Shown in pieces: positions 16,368 to 25,345 of a stretch of DNA of 48,549 nucleotides (the first letter of the stretch is position 1; every line of letters begins with the position of its first letter). The DNA lies in assembly GCA_001898645.1 (NCBI GenBank), contig MKUQ01000058.1, positions 1-48,549 on the forward strand, written 5' to 3'. The DNA comes from Burkholderiales bacterium 70-64. GTDB taxonomy: Bacteria > Pseudomonadota > Gammaproteobacteria > Burkholderiales > Burkholderiaceae_E. The notes beneath the pieces were generated by a model that did not search any database, had not been told where the DNA came from, and saw only the letters and a program-made list of their open reading frames with translations. A program made the translations under genes and the position numbers.

Positions 16368-17120
16368 TCAGAGTTGCACGATGCGGCCGAACTGGCCCAG
16401 CACCGCATCGAAAGGCTTGGTGGTGTCGGCCAGCAGCGATCCCTCCAGCTCGAACTTGTTGTACTCGTCCGAGATGAAGGAGATTTCCTTCAGGGGATCG
16501 AAGGCCACGCGGTAGAGCTCAACCAGCACCTTGGCGTTGCCCTGGGCCGTGTTGATGCCTTCGAGCCGCAGGAAGCGCTCGGGCAATGCCTGCGTGAAGA
16601 TGCCGATCTCGGTGGCGATGCCATAGCCGTAGCTGGCCTTGAACGGTGCGGTGAAGCCGGTGGTGTCCAGAAACTGGATGGCGCCGAAGTCGGTGTCGGC
16701 GGTGTAGTTCGTGCCCAGGGCCAGGGTGGCGGGCGTGCCCGCCGAATCCACGACCACCAGGGACGACACCTTCGGGTGGGCCAGGAAGTAGCGGTCGCCA
16801 GCAATCGGCGTGGCACCACCCACCGGTTCGGCGGTGACCGTGCCCGGCGTACCGACGACGTGGTTGCCGTAGAGGGCCAGAGCCAGGTTCTCCTTGGTGA
16901 ATTCCTCAATGGTGAGGTTCACGGTGGCCGACTTCTGCTTGACCATCCGGTGATCCAGCGAGCGCTGGCCGGTCTGGCTTTCGTAGTGCTCCAGCACGTC
17001 GGTCTTGAGGGAGAGCTTCAGCTCGGCGACGTTGCCGGGCGAGCGCACTTCGATGGGAAGGCCGTCGATGTCGCGCTTGCCGAGAAAGACGCGGCCTTGA
17101 AAACTGGCGTAGGTGCTCAT
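16368..17120 (-). CDS. Major tail tube protein
   Basis: This 250-residue protein has the order, size and beta-rich composition of siphophage tube subunits. It starts MSTYASFQGRVFLGKRD, contains an alternating-strand middle (SATVNLTIEEF, ALYGNHVVG, LGTNYTAD, GAIQFLD) and ends FISDEYNKFELEGSLLAD, a common pattern in tube proteins of this group. It would polymerise around the tape measure to form the tail. It is preceded by a 74-residue gene (4-bp overlap) and followed by the chaperone gene. Confidence 0.75.
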   Translation of the reverse strand: MSTYASFQGRVFLGKRDIDGLPIEVRSPGNVAELKLSLKTDVLEHYESQTGQRSLDHRMVKQKSATVNLTIEEFTKENLALALYGNHVVGTPGTVTAEPVGGATPIAGDRYFLAHPKVSSLVVVDSAGTPATLALGTNYTADTDFGAIQFLDTTGFTAPFKASYGYGIATEIGIFTQALPERFLRLEGINTAQGNAKVLVELYRVAFDPLKEISFISDEYNKFELEGSLLADTTKPFDAVLGQFGRIVQL

Positions 17121-17341
17121 TGCTTGGGTTCCTTGCGTTGGAGGGGTTTGGGTTCGGGTTCAGTGATGCGGTCAGCGATGGGGGCGGTTGGCTCCGGTGT
17201 GGCGATGTCGTGCGCGATCAGCCAGTCGGCTGATGTCGCGTCGATCTCGACCCGGTCACCGACGCCATACGCTTTGCCAGCGTGGGTGTGCGGGCGCGTG
17301 AGGGTGACGATGGTTTTGGCGAGGTGGGTCATGGGTGTCAT
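17117..17341 (-). CDS. Small phage protein of the connector region (DUF7210-like)
   Basis: This 74-residue protein has the pattern KTIVTLTRPHTHAGKAYGVGDRVEID...ADWLIAHDIA, as in small phage proteins encoded between tail terminator and tube; the DUF7210 name is tentative. The C-terminus is a Pro/Glu/Lys-rich tail. It overlaps both neighbours by 4 bp (ATGA), so it is made in step with them. A second in-frame ATG at 17332 is possible. Confidence 0.55.
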   Translation of the reverse strand: MTPMTHLAKTIVTLTRPHTHAGKAYGVGDRVEIDATSADWLIAHDIATPEPTAPIADRITEPEPKPLQRKEPKQ

Positions 17342-17784
17342 CCAAGGGTTGAAAGGTCATTGGCCAGCGTTCGGTACGTGATGCGATAGCGCGCCGGGAG
17401 AGCCACGGCCACCGCGTCGGCGTCCTCGACTTCCCACTCGCACTCCTGCTCACGGATGCCCAACGCCAGCCCGCCGAACGTGCCGTCCACGAACAAGGCG
17501 GCGTGGGCAGCGGTAAGCAGGCGGTCGGCTTCCGTTTCTGGAGAGGCGGGTGGAACGGCCCGAGCCAGCGCGACGACACGGACAGTGAGTTCGCGCGTGA
17601 CGCGGTCGTTGGCACGTTCGGTGATGGACTCGGATTCGGGGAACACCGCCATCGCGGGGCATTGCTCGCGGCTGATGGCCACCGTGGGCGAACGGTGCAG
17701 CGTCGCTCCAAGTCCCTCGGCCGCAGGACGGGCAGCCGCCATCACCGCCAGCAGAATCCGCTCGCGGATCGAGTTGTCAGCCAT
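17338..17784 (-). CDS. Tail terminator-like protein
   Basis: This 148-residue protein sits where lambda encodes gpU, which caps the tail tube and joins it to the head. The N-terminus (NSIRERILLAVMAAARPAA) is helical and the rest alternates beta strands (ELTVRVVALARAV, ALGIREQECEWEVE, PARYRITYRT), as in tail terminators. Sequence similarity to gpU is not obvious; the call rests on position, size and predicted fold. ATGA overlap with the next gene. Confidence 0.55.
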   Translation of the reverse strand: MADNSIRERILLAVMAAARPAAEGLGATLHRSPTVAISREQCPAMAVFPESESITERANDRVTRELTVRVVALARAVPPASPETEADRLLTAAHAALFVDGTFGGLALGIREQECEWEVEDADAVAVALPARYRITYRTLANDLSTLG

Positions 17785-17799
17785 GGGTGAACCTCCCGA

Positions 17800-18102
17800 T
17801 CAGAGCCGGGTGAGCTTGGCGCGGATTTCGGAGCCGTCGCCCACAGCCCGGATGTCTCGCACCTGGAAGGTCGTGCCGCCGATCTCCACCGCTTCGCGCG
17901 CCCCGAGCCCCGCGAATACCGTGTCCGGATAGGACATCACGTACTCGGTGCTTAAGGTCAAACCGTCGAGCAAGGTTTCATCTGGCGCGGCGAAGCCGAC
18001 CTGATGGGTCTGCGGCGGCGAGCCATCCGATGGCTGCCATCGGCACTCCTTCAGTAGCCCCGCGTTCGCGGCCGACTCGTAGATCTGGGCGACCAGACTC
18101 AT
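17800..18102 (-). CDS. Head-tail joining protein (gpFII-like)
   Basis: This 100-residue protein begins MSLVAQIYESAANAGL and ends VEIGGTTFQVRDIRAVGDGSEIRAKLTRL, a pattern typical of lambda gpFII-type connectors, which bind the portal-gpW vertex and receive the tail. It overlaps the major capsid gene by 4 bp and precedes the tail terminator-like gene by 15 bp. The ATG at 18102 is chosen over longer in-frame extensions that run antisense-like through the capsid gene. Confidence 0.7.
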   Translation of the reverse strand: MSLVAQIYESAANAGLLKECRWQPSDGSPPQTHQVGFAAPDETLLDGLTLSTEYVMSYPDTVFAGLGAREAVEIGGTTFQVRDIRAVGDGSEIRAKLTRL

Positions 18103-19118
18103 ACGCCGCCGCCCATCACCAGCTTGACCAGCAGCGCCGGGCGGTGGCACAGAGGCAGCGGATTGGCCTGCGTGTGCAGATCGGTGCCTCGGTCGAACTT
18201 GCGCGGCTCCTGCTTCGCGTACAGCGGCAGCGCCACCGTGTTGGCCGTCTCGTTGAAGTCGGCGGGCGCGTAGTAGGTGGCGAAGGTGTCCATCGTGCCC
18301 AGCGGCAGGATGTGACCCTCGTCGGGCTCGACAAAACGGCGCACGGCACTGCCCGGTGCAACGGCGCGGCCGCGATGCTCCTCGAAGGTGATTCCGGCAA
18401 AGGTGAAGCCCGCGCGCATATCGGTGCGCAGCGCCTGGCCGTCCTGCCAGCGGTCGTAGGCGGCCTTGACCTCGTCGTGCCCAGTGAGCGCGTCGAAGAA
18501 GTCCTCGCCAACGAAGGCGTGCAGGCCGCTCATCCGTTCGCCCTGCAGGTTGTCCTCGACGTAGCGGACGACGTCCAGGCAGGCCTTCTTCACGTCCCAG
18601 CCATTGGCCGGGTCGGCGATGTTGAAGGGGAAGGTCTTGGGCGTGATCTCGAACTCGTTGTAGAGGTCGTAGATGACGCTGCCATCGGCGTCCAGGATCA
18701 GACCCTTGAGCGCGCCGAAACGCAGATGCTCCAGCGTGATCGCGTGTTTGTTGCGCATCGTTTGCAGGTGCTGCGCCATCACGCCAGCCACGGTCTGCAG
18801 TTCTGTCTCCGAGCCGAAGGCGCGGATGCCCTGGACTTCCTCGGGCAGGATCACGTCGTCGTGCGGGATGTGCGGAATGGTGAACGAGCGCACCTTGCGC
18901 TTGCCGCGCACGCCCACGGTGCCTGGCGAGCCCGGGGGCATCGTTGGCAGCAGGGTGAGCACGCCGTTCTGCTCCTCGACGATCACCGAGCGAAAGCGCT
19001 GCGGCTTGTCGACGAACAGGCCCATTGCGCTCAGGCGGTCGTAGTTGTTGGGCAGGAAGTTGATGGCGGCGGTGAGTGCCGACATCGAGAAGGCGGGGTT
19101 TTCGAAGATGTTCTGCAT
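18099..19118 (-). CDS. Major capsid protein (lambda gpE family)
   Basis: This 339-residue protein matches the lambda gpE capsid family: N-terminal FENPAFSMSALTAAINFLPN, central ERMSGLHAFVGEDFFDALTGH, and C-terminal PLYAKQEPRKFDRGTDLHTQ followed by NPLPLCHRPALLVKL. It forms the icosahedral shell, decorated by the HDPD protein encoded 3 bp upstream. The ATG at 19118 gives the family's N-terminus; an in-frame start at 19208 would overlap the decoration gene. Confidence 0.95.
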   Translation of the reverse strand: MQNIFENPAFSMSALTAAINFLPNNYDRLSAMGLFVDKPQRFRSVIVEEQNGVLTLLPTMPPGSPGTVGVRGKRKVRSFTIPHIPHDDVILPEEVQGIRAFGSETELQTVAGVMAQHLQTMRNKHAITLEHLRFGALKGLILDADGSVIYDLYNEFEITPKTFPFNIADPANGWDVKKACLDVVRYVEDNLQGERMSGLHAFVGEDFFDALTGHDEVKAAYDRWQDGQALRTDMRAGFTFAGITFEEHRGRAVAPGSAVRRFVEPDEGHILPLGTMDTFATYYAPADFNETANTVALPLYAKQEPRKFDRGTDLHTQANPLPLCHRPALLVKLVMGGGV

Positions 19119-19120
19119 GG

Positions 19121-19501
19121 TCAGACTCCTTGGCGAACGAGGACACCCAGTGCCTTGAGCTGGGCAACGGCCGCCTGCTGCTCGGCGGTGGTAATGCCGG
19201 TGGGCCACTGCAGCGCGTAGTCGGCGACGATGGCGTGACGCGCCACCATCAAGCCGTCCGGACGTTCGGCCAGGGCGGCATCGACGGCCTGCATCAGCAC
19301 ACCAGCGGCGTATTGGCTGCCGTCGGTGGCCGAGGGGTCGATCTGCTTGACCTTGCCGGTGGCAGTGACCATCCCGACGACTGCGCCGAGCGGCAGGGTC
19401 TGGCCTGCGACCACGGTCACGCGGTCGCGCGAGTAGAGGTTCGGGGCCTCGTACTTGAGCAGGTCGCCCAAGTTCATCGATTCAGAAAACACGGTAGGCA
19501 T
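19121..19501 (-). CDS. Head decoration protein (HDPD family)
   Basis: This 126-residue protein fits the lambda gpD family, whose trimers stabilise the expanded capsid. The pattern YEAPNLYSRDRVTVVAGQTLPLGAVVG...YAAGVLMQAVDA...ARHAIVADYALQWP is typical. It lies between the protease/scaffold and the capsid gene as in lambda. Confidence 0.9.
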   Translation of the reverse strand: MPTVFSESMNLGDLLKYEAPNLYSRDRVTVVAGQTLPLGAVVGMVTATGKVKQIDPSATDGSQYAAGVLMQAVDAALAERPDGLMVARHAIVADYALQWPTGITTAEQQAAVAQLKALGVLVRQGV

Positions 19502-19502
19502 C

Positions 19503-19847
19503 TCAAATCTCCTTCTTCAGTGATGCGGACTTGGCCGCGAGCTGTTTCGCGGCATCGAGCAACGGGTTGTTGGCAGCCGATGTAGCGGCATCGGGGGCGA
19601 TGCGGCTGACGATCTCGGGCGACGCCTCGGCCTGCGCGGCCAGCAACTGGCTGCGCACCTTGGCGGGTGAGGCCTTCGCCTCGAGGAAGCCCGCGATCAG
19701 GTCGGTTCGCCCGGCCAGGGTGCAGGTCTGGGCGACCTCAATCGCGTCGGCCACGGTCATGGCGGTGGCGGCCGCCGGTTGAGAAGCACTGCCAGCAGGA
19801 TCAGCAGCAAGCCGATCAGGAGCAGCGGGGTCGGTTCGATCATTCAT
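19503..19847 (-). CDS. Putative internal-start scaffold protein (Nu3-like)
   Basis: The ATG at 19847 (Met297 of the protease) is preceded at 6 nt by GGAG and opens a 114-residue helical, Ala-rich product corresponding to the whole C-terminal scaffold domain. A second ATG (Met293) lies 12 nt earlier. In lambda the Nu3 scaffold is made this way from inside gene C. Production of the short form here is inferred from the ribosome binding site and the domain boundary. Confidence 0.55.
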   Translation of the reverse strand: MNDRTDPAAPDRLAADPAGSASQPAAATAMTVADAIEVAQTCTLAGRTDLIAGFLEAKASPAKVRSQLLAAQAEASPEIVSRIAPDAATSAANNPLLDAAKQLAAKSASLKKEI

Positions 19848-20735
19848 TGATGACTCCATCTGGAGGTTGCGGAAAGAGCCCGATTGGCTTGCCGCCAGAT
19901 TCGGGAGTGGGGAAACGGATTCACAGAGCTGCGCGAGCGCGTCGTCGAAGGTGCCGATGGCATCGGCCAGCCCGATGGCGACAGCGGCTTGCCCGAAGAA
20001 CAGCCCGGCTTCGGTGTCGCGCACGGCGGATGCCTCGATGCCCCGGTTGCGCGCCACCGTCTCGACAAACAGGCCATAGACGCGACTCACCTCGCCCTTG
20101 AGGAAGGCGCGGGCTTCGCTGGAAATCGGCTCGTGCGGGTTGAGATCGTTCTTGCGGTCGCCCGCGAACACGGCGGTGTAGTGAATGCCGTCCTTGACGT
20201 CCTTCTGCGACTGGTCGGCGTGCATCGCAATGACGCCAATCGAGCCCACGCCACCGGTGCGCGACACGAACACCTTGCTGGCGGCGGACGCCAGTGCGTA
20301 GGCCGCCGAGAAGGCCATGTCATTGGCCACCGCCCAGACCGGCTTGATGCTGGATGCCGCACGGATGCGGTCGGCCAGATCGAACACGCCGCCCGACTCG
20401 CCACCCGGCGAATCGACGTCGAGCAGGATGGCGGCGACATCCGGGCTGGCCAACGCGGCGTCCAACTGCGCGGTGAGACCGGCGTAGCTGGTCAAGCCCG
20501 ATTCGGCTTCCAGGCCCACCGTGCGCCGTACCAGCGTGCCGTGAATCGGGATGACCGCGACCTTCGTCGTCTGGGTGGCTGCGGTGCGCGTGGGCTGCGT
20601 GAAGCCGGAGGGCGCGGCCAGATCAGCCAAGCCGATCCGGGGGCCGAGCACGGCCAGGATCACGTCAAGTTTTGGGCGATGGATCGCCAGCGGCACACCA
20701 AACAGGCGTGCCGCCAAATGGGGCAACAGGGTCAT
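19503..20735 (-). CDS. S49-family prohead protease with C-terminal scaffold domain
   Basis: This is a 410-residue lambda gpC/Nu3-like protein. Residues ~55-270 are an S49 (SppA-type) serine protease with Ser143 in AFSAAYALAS and Lys195 in GDRKND, the 52-residue spacing expected for the Ser-Lys dyad, plus the oligomerisation motif SPGGE (109-113). Residues ~295-410 are Ala/Gln-rich and helical, a scaffolding domain. An internal ATG can give the scaffold alone. It would direct capsid assembly and then remove the scaffold before packaging. Positioned between portal and decoration genes as in lambda. Confidence 0.92.
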   Translation of the reverse strand: MTLLPHLAARLFGVPLAIHRPKLDVILAVLGPRIGLADLAAPSGFTQPTRTAATQTTKVAVIPIHGTLVRRTVGLEAESGLTSYAGLTAQLDAALASPDVAAILLDVDSPGGESGGVFDLADRIRAASSIKPVWAVANDMAFSAAYALASAASKVFVSRTGGVGSIGVIAMHADQSQKDVKDGIHYTAVFAGDRKNDLNPHEPISSEARAFLKGEVSRVYGLFVETVARNRGIEASAVRDTEAGLFFGQAAVAIGLADAIGTFDDALAQLCESVSPLPNLAASQSGSFRNLQMESSMNDRTDPAAPDRLAADPAGSASQPAAATAMTVADAIEVAQTCTLAGRTDLIAGFLEAKASPAKVRSQLLAAQAEASPEIVSRIAPDAATSAANNPLLDAAKQLAAKSASLKKEI

Positions 20736-20744
20736 GGGAATCCT

Positions 20745-22256
20745 TTAGGCAGACGATGAGCTGCCGCTTTGCGTGGCGTCGGCAGCGTTCTTGTTCGGCT
20801 CGGCGCTACCGCCGTCCTTCGAGGTGCGGCGCGGGTCGGAGTCGAAAATCAGGCCGAGGTCGTCGGCGCGCTGGTTGTCGGCGGCGATCTCGCGGTCGAC
20901 GTCTTCGGCGTCGTAGCCGAAGGCTGAGATGGCTTCCGAGCGGCTCATCAGACCCGCGCGGATGGCCAACAGCATGGCCTTGAACTCCTTCTCGGGATCG
21001 ACCCACTGCCAACCCTGGGGAATCCACTTCACTTGGCTGTACTGGCGACGACGGGCGGGCCCGCCACGCGCAAAGCCCGGGGCTTCGAGTGCACCGGAGA
21101 GAACCGCCTGCTTCATCCACGCCGCCCACACCGGGCGGCACATCTGATGCACGAGCACGCCGTGCTGCACCATCTCGCAGCGACGCCGGAACTCCAGCAT
21201 CCCGGCGCGGATGGACGAGTAGTTCACGCCAGTGAGGTCACCGGTCAACTGCTCATAGGTGATGCCGATGGCAGCGGCGACGGCGCGGAACTGGGTGCGC
21301 AGGAACTCGCCATACGAGCCGCCGACGTCAGCCGGGTCGGAGAACTTGATGTCCTCGCCGGGCTCCAGAATTTGCAGCGTTCCGGGCTCCAGACCGGCGA
21401 GTGCGATGCCGTCGCCATCGGCGGCACCTTCGCCCATCAGGTTGTCCTCGGGGTTCTGTCGCGTCACAAACCCGGCAAACATCGCAGCGGTTTTCTTGCG
21501 CACCAGTTCGGCGTCGTCGTACTGGTCGAGTTCGTTGAGCTTGACCAGGGCCCGCGACAGCCACGGCTCGCCCCGGATCTGACCGGGACGCAGGACGCGG
21601 AACAGGTGGATGATTTCCTTCGCATCGATGCGCACCGTGTCCATTCCGCCCTGGCCCGACATCGGGGCCAGACGACCGTCCTCGGGATGCGAGCGGTACA
21701 GGTGGTAGGCCACGCGCCGTCCCAGCCCGTCGAACTCGATGCCGGAACGTACGACGTTGCCCGACGGCAGATCAGTGTTGAGGCTGATCGGCAGGTGCTC
21801 GGGCTCCAGCAACTGAAGCTGCAGGGGCACCACCAATCCGTCCTCCGGGCGACGGGGGCGCAGCCGGATCAGGCACTCGCCGCCTTCCAGCATTGCGCGG
21901 CAGGCGAGCGCCTGCAGGCCGTAGAAGTCGGTCTGGCCAGCGGCGTCGGCTTCCTCCGTCCAGTCGCGCCACAGCGCCTGCACATCGGTCTTGAATCGCT
22001 CATCCGCCGCTAGGCTTTGCGGTTTGATGCCGGTGCCGACCGCGTTGGCGACGAAGGCCTCAATCCCGGCCTGCGCCCACGCATTGCGACGGACAAGGTC
22101 ACGGCTCTTGATGCGCAATTCGTTGTTGGTCGCCAGCATTGCGGCGACCGCACCCGGGTTGCCGGGCATCCAGGCCAACGAGCGGCGGCCACGGCCAGCC
22201 GCTTCGTGGACGGGTTGCTGGCCGAACAGGCTGCGAATCTTCGAGTACCAAGCCAT
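20745..22256 (-). CDS. Portal protein (lambda gpB family)
   Basis: This 503-residue protein forms the dodecameric vertex for DNA entry and tail attachment. Family hallmarks include the N-terminal RSLAWMPGNPGAVAAMLATNNELRI-type segment (shown in part), RNAWAQAGIEAFVANAVGTGI, EIIHLFRVLRPGQIRGEPWL and TYEQLTGDLTGVNYSSIR. The acidic/Ser-rich C-terminal tail is usual. It starts one base inside the gpW-like gene's stop and ends 10 bp before the protease gene. Confidence 0.95.
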   Translation of the reverse strand: MAWYSKIRSLFGQQPVHEAAGRGRRSLAWMPGNPGAVAAMLATNNELRIKSRDLVRRNAWAQAGIEAFVANAVGTGIKPQSLAADERFKTDVQALWRDWTEEADAAGQTDFYGLQALACRAMLEGGECLIRLRPRRPEDGLVVPLQLQLLEPEHLPISLNTDLPSGNVVRSGIEFDGLGRRVAYHLYRSHPEDGRLAPMSGQGGMDTVRIDAKEIIHLFRVLRPGQIRGEPWLSRALVKLNELDQYDDAELVRKKTAAMFAGFVTRQNPEDNLMGEGAADGDGIALAGLEPGTLQILEPGEDIKFSDPADVGGSYGEFLRTQFRAVAAAIGITYEQLTGDLTGVNYSSIRAGMLEFRRRCEMVQHGVLVHQMCRPVWAAWMKQAVLSGALEAPGFARGGPARRRQYSQVKWIPQGWQWVDPEKEFKAMLLAIRAGLMSRSEAISAFGYDAEDVDREIAADNQRADDLGLIFDSDPRRTSKDGGSAEPNKNAADATQSGSSSSA

Positions 22257-22477
22257 CAGAACCCCTTCGAGGTGGTGACCCGGATCTGGCGTGGCGCGCC
22301 CGGCCAGAGACCGGTCGCCGCCGCCTGCTCGGAGATGCCGCGCTTGACCTCGCGGATAGCGGCCTTCAGCTCATCGACCGAGCGGTACTCGACGGTCTTG
22401 TCGCCGAAGGTGACGCGGCGTTCGCCCTTGGCGAGTGCGGTCTCCAGTGCCTGGAGTTGGGCTTCTGTGTAGGCCAT
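22256..22477 (-). CDS. gpW-like head-tail joining protein
   Basis: This 73-residue protein matches the small gpW family: AYTEAQLQALETALAKGERRV...KTVEYRSVDELKAAIREV. gpW enters the portal after DNA packaging and is needed for tail joining. As in lambda, it lies directly before the portal gene, with a one-base overlap at each end. Confidence 0.85.
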   Translation of the reverse strand: MAYTEAQLQALETALAKGERRVTFGDKTVEYRSVDELKAAIREVKRGISEQAAATGLWPGAPRQIRVTTSKGF

Positions 22478-22869
22478 CAGCGGTACACCACGAGGTTGAT
22501 TTCAGAGGAGTCATCAAAGGACGCGGCAGCCGTCGCGCAGGAGATGTCGACGTACTGCGCCGTCTTCAGGTCCGAGCTGGCGCGCACGATGGCCACGCGC
22601 TGCTGGCCGCTGTTGGTGCTGCTGCGGGCGAGCGCCGTCCAGCAGTAATTCGCATCCGGCATCGGCGCTGCGAAATGCACGCGATACCGGCCTGCTGCCG
22701 TGCGCACGATGCTGGCGACGTTGTGCGCGCTGGCGATCACGACCCGACCATTGACGTAGCCGAAACTGACCCACACCCGGGCGATGCCGGGATGCGTGGC
22801 GTCGATCTTGGTTTTGACTTCGAAACCGATGCGCGCTGCCAGCGCGGCGATGCTGGACGCAAGGCTCAT
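22477..22869 (-). CDS. Hypothetical virion-associated protein, 130 aa
   Basis: No family recognised. It begins MSLASSIAALAARIG, close to the start of the next upstream gene product (MSLATRIESLVIRVA), suggesting a shared N-terminal attachment helix. The rest is beta-rich (ARVWVSFGYVNGRVVIASAHNV, RYRVHFAAPMPDANYCW), resembling the C-terminal domains of phage surface or fibre proteins. It overlaps neighbours by one base. A head- or tail-surface role is inferred. Confidence 0.45.
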   Translation of the reverse strand: MSLASSIAALAARIGFEVKTKIDATHPGIARVWVSFGYVNGRVVIASAHNVASIVRTAAGRYRVHFAAPMPDANYCWTALARSSTNSGQQRVAIVRASSDLKTAQYVDISCATAAASFDDSSEINLVVYR

Positions 22870-23360
22870 CAGGCCAGCGCCCCGTCGAAGATCACGACGA
22901 AGTCGGTATCGGTGTTGCCGACATCACTGGCAGCGACCGCGCCGATGTTGGTGCGGGCCTGCAGTTGCTCGGCCACCGTCAAGGTCTGCGCCGCATCGAA
23001 GCGCACGCGCAGATTGACAGCGCCCAGGAGCGCGTCCAGACCCGTGGTGCCGTTTTGCAGCAACTGCTGGATTTCCACCAAGGTGTCGTAGGCGGCATCG
23101 GCACCGCCCAGAAGGTCGGCCTTGAGCGCGTCCAGCAACGACACGATCTTGTTCGACGAGTAGGTGCTGGTGGTGGCGATCTGGTTGTCGTCGATGGCCA
23201 TCGCGGAAAGAACCGCTGCCTTGAGTTCGTTGATGGCCGCGACCAGACTCGACTTGTCGTTGGTCGACAGGCTGGCCAGACTGCCCGCCGTCGCGCGGAT
23301 GTCGTTGAACTCCTGAGCAACCCGGATGACCAGGCTCTCGATACGGGTGGCAAGACTCAT
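22869..23360 (-). CDS. Hypothetical fibre-like virion protein, 163 aa
   Basis: The N-terminal 15 residues resemble those of the following gene product. The middle (SLVAAINELKAAV, NKIVSLLDALKADLLGG, YDTLVEIQQLLQNG) is a heptad-rich helical region like the stalks of short phage fibres, and the end (ARTNIGAVAASDVGNTDTDF) resembles fibre linker sequences. It sits between the large terminase and gpW genes, an unusual place for fibre-like genes; a head fibre is possible. No firm family. Confidence 0.5.
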   Translation of the reverse strand: MSLATRIESLVIRVAQEFNDIRATAGSLASLSTNDKSSLVAAINELKAAVLSAMAIDDNQIATTSTYSSNKIVSLLDALKADLLGGADAAYDTLVEIQQLLQNGTTGLDALLGAVNLRVRFDAAQTLTVAEQLQARTNIGAVAASDVGNTDTDFVVIFDGALA

Positions 23361-23377
23361 GAAAACTCCTTTGCAGA

Positions 23378-25345
23378 TCAGGACAACCAGCGGCTCTTGA
23401 TGACGCGCCGCCGTGGTGGGGTTGCAGAAACAGAGAGGCCACCTCGTTGGGTGGCCTCGTCTGGGTCAAATGCTTGAATCGGGGGCGGCTCATCCGGTGG
23501 CCGTTCCATCCCGAGTTGGCGCTCCAGCTCGCGCCAGTGGCGTTCCTCGAAGCGATCCAGGCCCGCCGCCGATGCGGCCGCGCGGGCGTACACATAGCAG
23601 TCGAGCGCCTCATTGCGCTCGCGCATCTTTTGCCACTCGCGCACCGGGAAGCCATTGCGGTCGCGGCGGGTGATCAACTGCTCGGCGCAGAGCTGCTGGA
23701 TAAACTCCGCGTCGATCTTGGGCAGGTGGACGAATCCGGCCGGAAAGACCGTGGTCACGCCGTCCTCGCTGACGTCTGCGCTCTTGCGCAGGTTGTTGTA
23801 GAACTCCAGCTTGGCGATGCCCACAGCCACCGAGAACACCTTGATGCCCCGGCGCAGCTTCTTGCCGCCCTGCGAGACATCGATGGCCGTCGGCGTACCA
23901 ATCAGGGCCGCGCCGCGCGGTACGCCTTTGACCGGCATCACGCGCGGGTCGCGGCAGGCCCGCACGAAGGCATAGGCCTCCTGCGTCGCAAAGCCGGTGT
24001 CCAGAGCGAAGCGGGCCAGCGGCATCGCCGCGCCTGAGGCGTGCGTCCAGGTCTCTGCGATCAACTCGGCGAGGCGCTTCCACACTGCATCGCGGGCGGT
24101 GTCGCCCATCAGCACGCGGTGTTCGACCAGCCAGGACTCCTTGCCGCGCCCGAAGGCCCAGACGGACGCCTCGATGCGATCCTTCTGCACATCGGCTGAG
24201 CCGACCAGCAGCAGCCCGCCCTGTGGCACCGTGCCAAGCCGGTAGTCCTCCCGGCGCTCGACCAACCGTTGCCAGTCGGGCGCTTCGCCTTCCTCGACCC
24301 AAGTCTCACCCAGCTCGGTGTTCTTGAAGGTCTTGATGGCAGCTGCCGACCCCGACTCCTTGTTGACGGCGCTCTCCCACGCTGCCGCGATGTCGCGCCA
24401 GGAACGCCAGCCCACCGGGCTGTACAGCGACGACAGGTGGAAACCTGCCGTCTTGCTGGGCCCGTCCGTGATCATCGCGCGCCATTCGCCGTGCTCCAGC
24501 ATCCAGGTCTTGTGATGCTCGGCAATCGGCTCATCACAGGACTCGCAGATGTAGGCCGCCGTGTCCGCTTGCCCCTTCTCCCAGCGCAACTGCTCGAAGC
24601 GCAGCCACTGGCGGTGCGAACAATGCGGGCACGGCACGAAGTAGCGGCGCTGGTCGCTGGCCTCGTACTCGCGCTCGATGGCGCTCGCCCCCGAGATCGT
24701 CGGCGTCGAGACGATGAAGATCTTGCGGCGCGCGAAGGTGCGCGTGCGGGCTTCGGCCAGCGAGATTGCATCACCCTCGCCATCAACATCCAGCGGGTAG
24801 CCGTCCACCTCGTCGAGGAACAGGTAACGCACCGGCATCGACCGCAAACCGACCGCGCTGTTGGCTCCGGTCATCACCAGCACGCCACCGCGGAACTCCT
24901 TGGCCAGGATGGTGTTGCCCGAGTCGCGCGAGCGTGCTGGTGAAATCAGTTCGCTCAACGCCGCCGACTCCTCGATCAGCGGATCGATCCGCTGCTTGGA
25001 GTTGCGCTTGGCCATATCGACCGTGGGCCACACCGCCATCATCGGGCCGGGCGCATGGTGGATCACGTAGCCGATCCAGTTCGACCCCATCTCGGTCGCA
25101 CCGAGCTGCGCCGCCTTCATGAACGCGACGCGCTCGACCGGCGAGGTCGGCGACAGGCAGTCCATGATCGCCTTCAGGTACGGCGTGCGGCTGGTGCGCC
25201 AGCGTCCCGGCTCGGCCGATGCCTTGCTGGACAGCATCCGGTGGCGATCCGACCATTCGGACACGGAGAGCAGCGGGTCGGGCGTCAGCCCCTCGCGCCA
25301 CGCGCGCTCGATCTCGGCCGCGCCTTCGTATTCAACATCGAGCAT
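23378..25345 (-). CDS. Terminase large subunit (lambda gpA family)
   Basis: This 655-residue packaging motor and nuclease shows an adenine-binding/Walker A-like motif (MKAAQLGATE, 76-85), Walker B LFLDEVD (175-181), coupling motif STPT (213-216) and a zinc-binding pair CPHC (239-242) and CESC (267-270) typical of gpA-type terminases. The C-terminal nuclease domain includes GSADVQKDRIE and DTGFATQEAY. The gpA family generally makes cohesive ends, so a cos-type packaging mechanism is expected. Its start coincides with the end of the small subunit gene by one base. Confidence 0.95.
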   Translation of the reverse strand: MLDVEYEGAAEIERAWREGLTPDPLLSVSEWSDRHRMLSSKASAEPGRWRTSRTPYLKAIMDCLSPTSPVERVAFMKAAQLGATEMGSNWIGYVIHHAPGPMMAVWPTVDMAKRNSKQRIDPLIEESAALSELISPARSRDSGNTILAKEFRGGVLVMTGANSAVGLRSMPVRYLFLDEVDGYPLDVDGEGDAISLAEARTRTFARRKIFIVSTPTISGASAIEREYEASDQRRYFVPCPHCSHRQWLRFEQLRWEKGQADTAAYICESCDEPIAEHHKTWMLEHGEWRAMITDGPSKTAGFHLSSLYSPVGWRSWRDIAAAWESAVNKESGSAAAIKTFKNTELGETWVEEGEAPDWQRLVERREDYRLGTVPQGGLLLVGSADVQKDRIEASVWAFGRGKESWLVEHRVLMGDTARDAVWKRLAELIAETWTHASGAAMPLARFALDTGFATQEAYAFVRACRDPRVMPVKGVPRGAALIGTPTAIDVSQGGKKLRRGIKVFSVAVGIAKLEFYNNLRKSADVSEDGVTTVFPAGFVHLPKIDAEFIQQLCAEQLITRRDRNGFPVREWQKMRERNEALDCYVYARAAASAAGLDRFEERHWRELERQLGMERPPDEPPPIQAFDPDEATQRGGLSVSATPPRRRVIKSRWLS

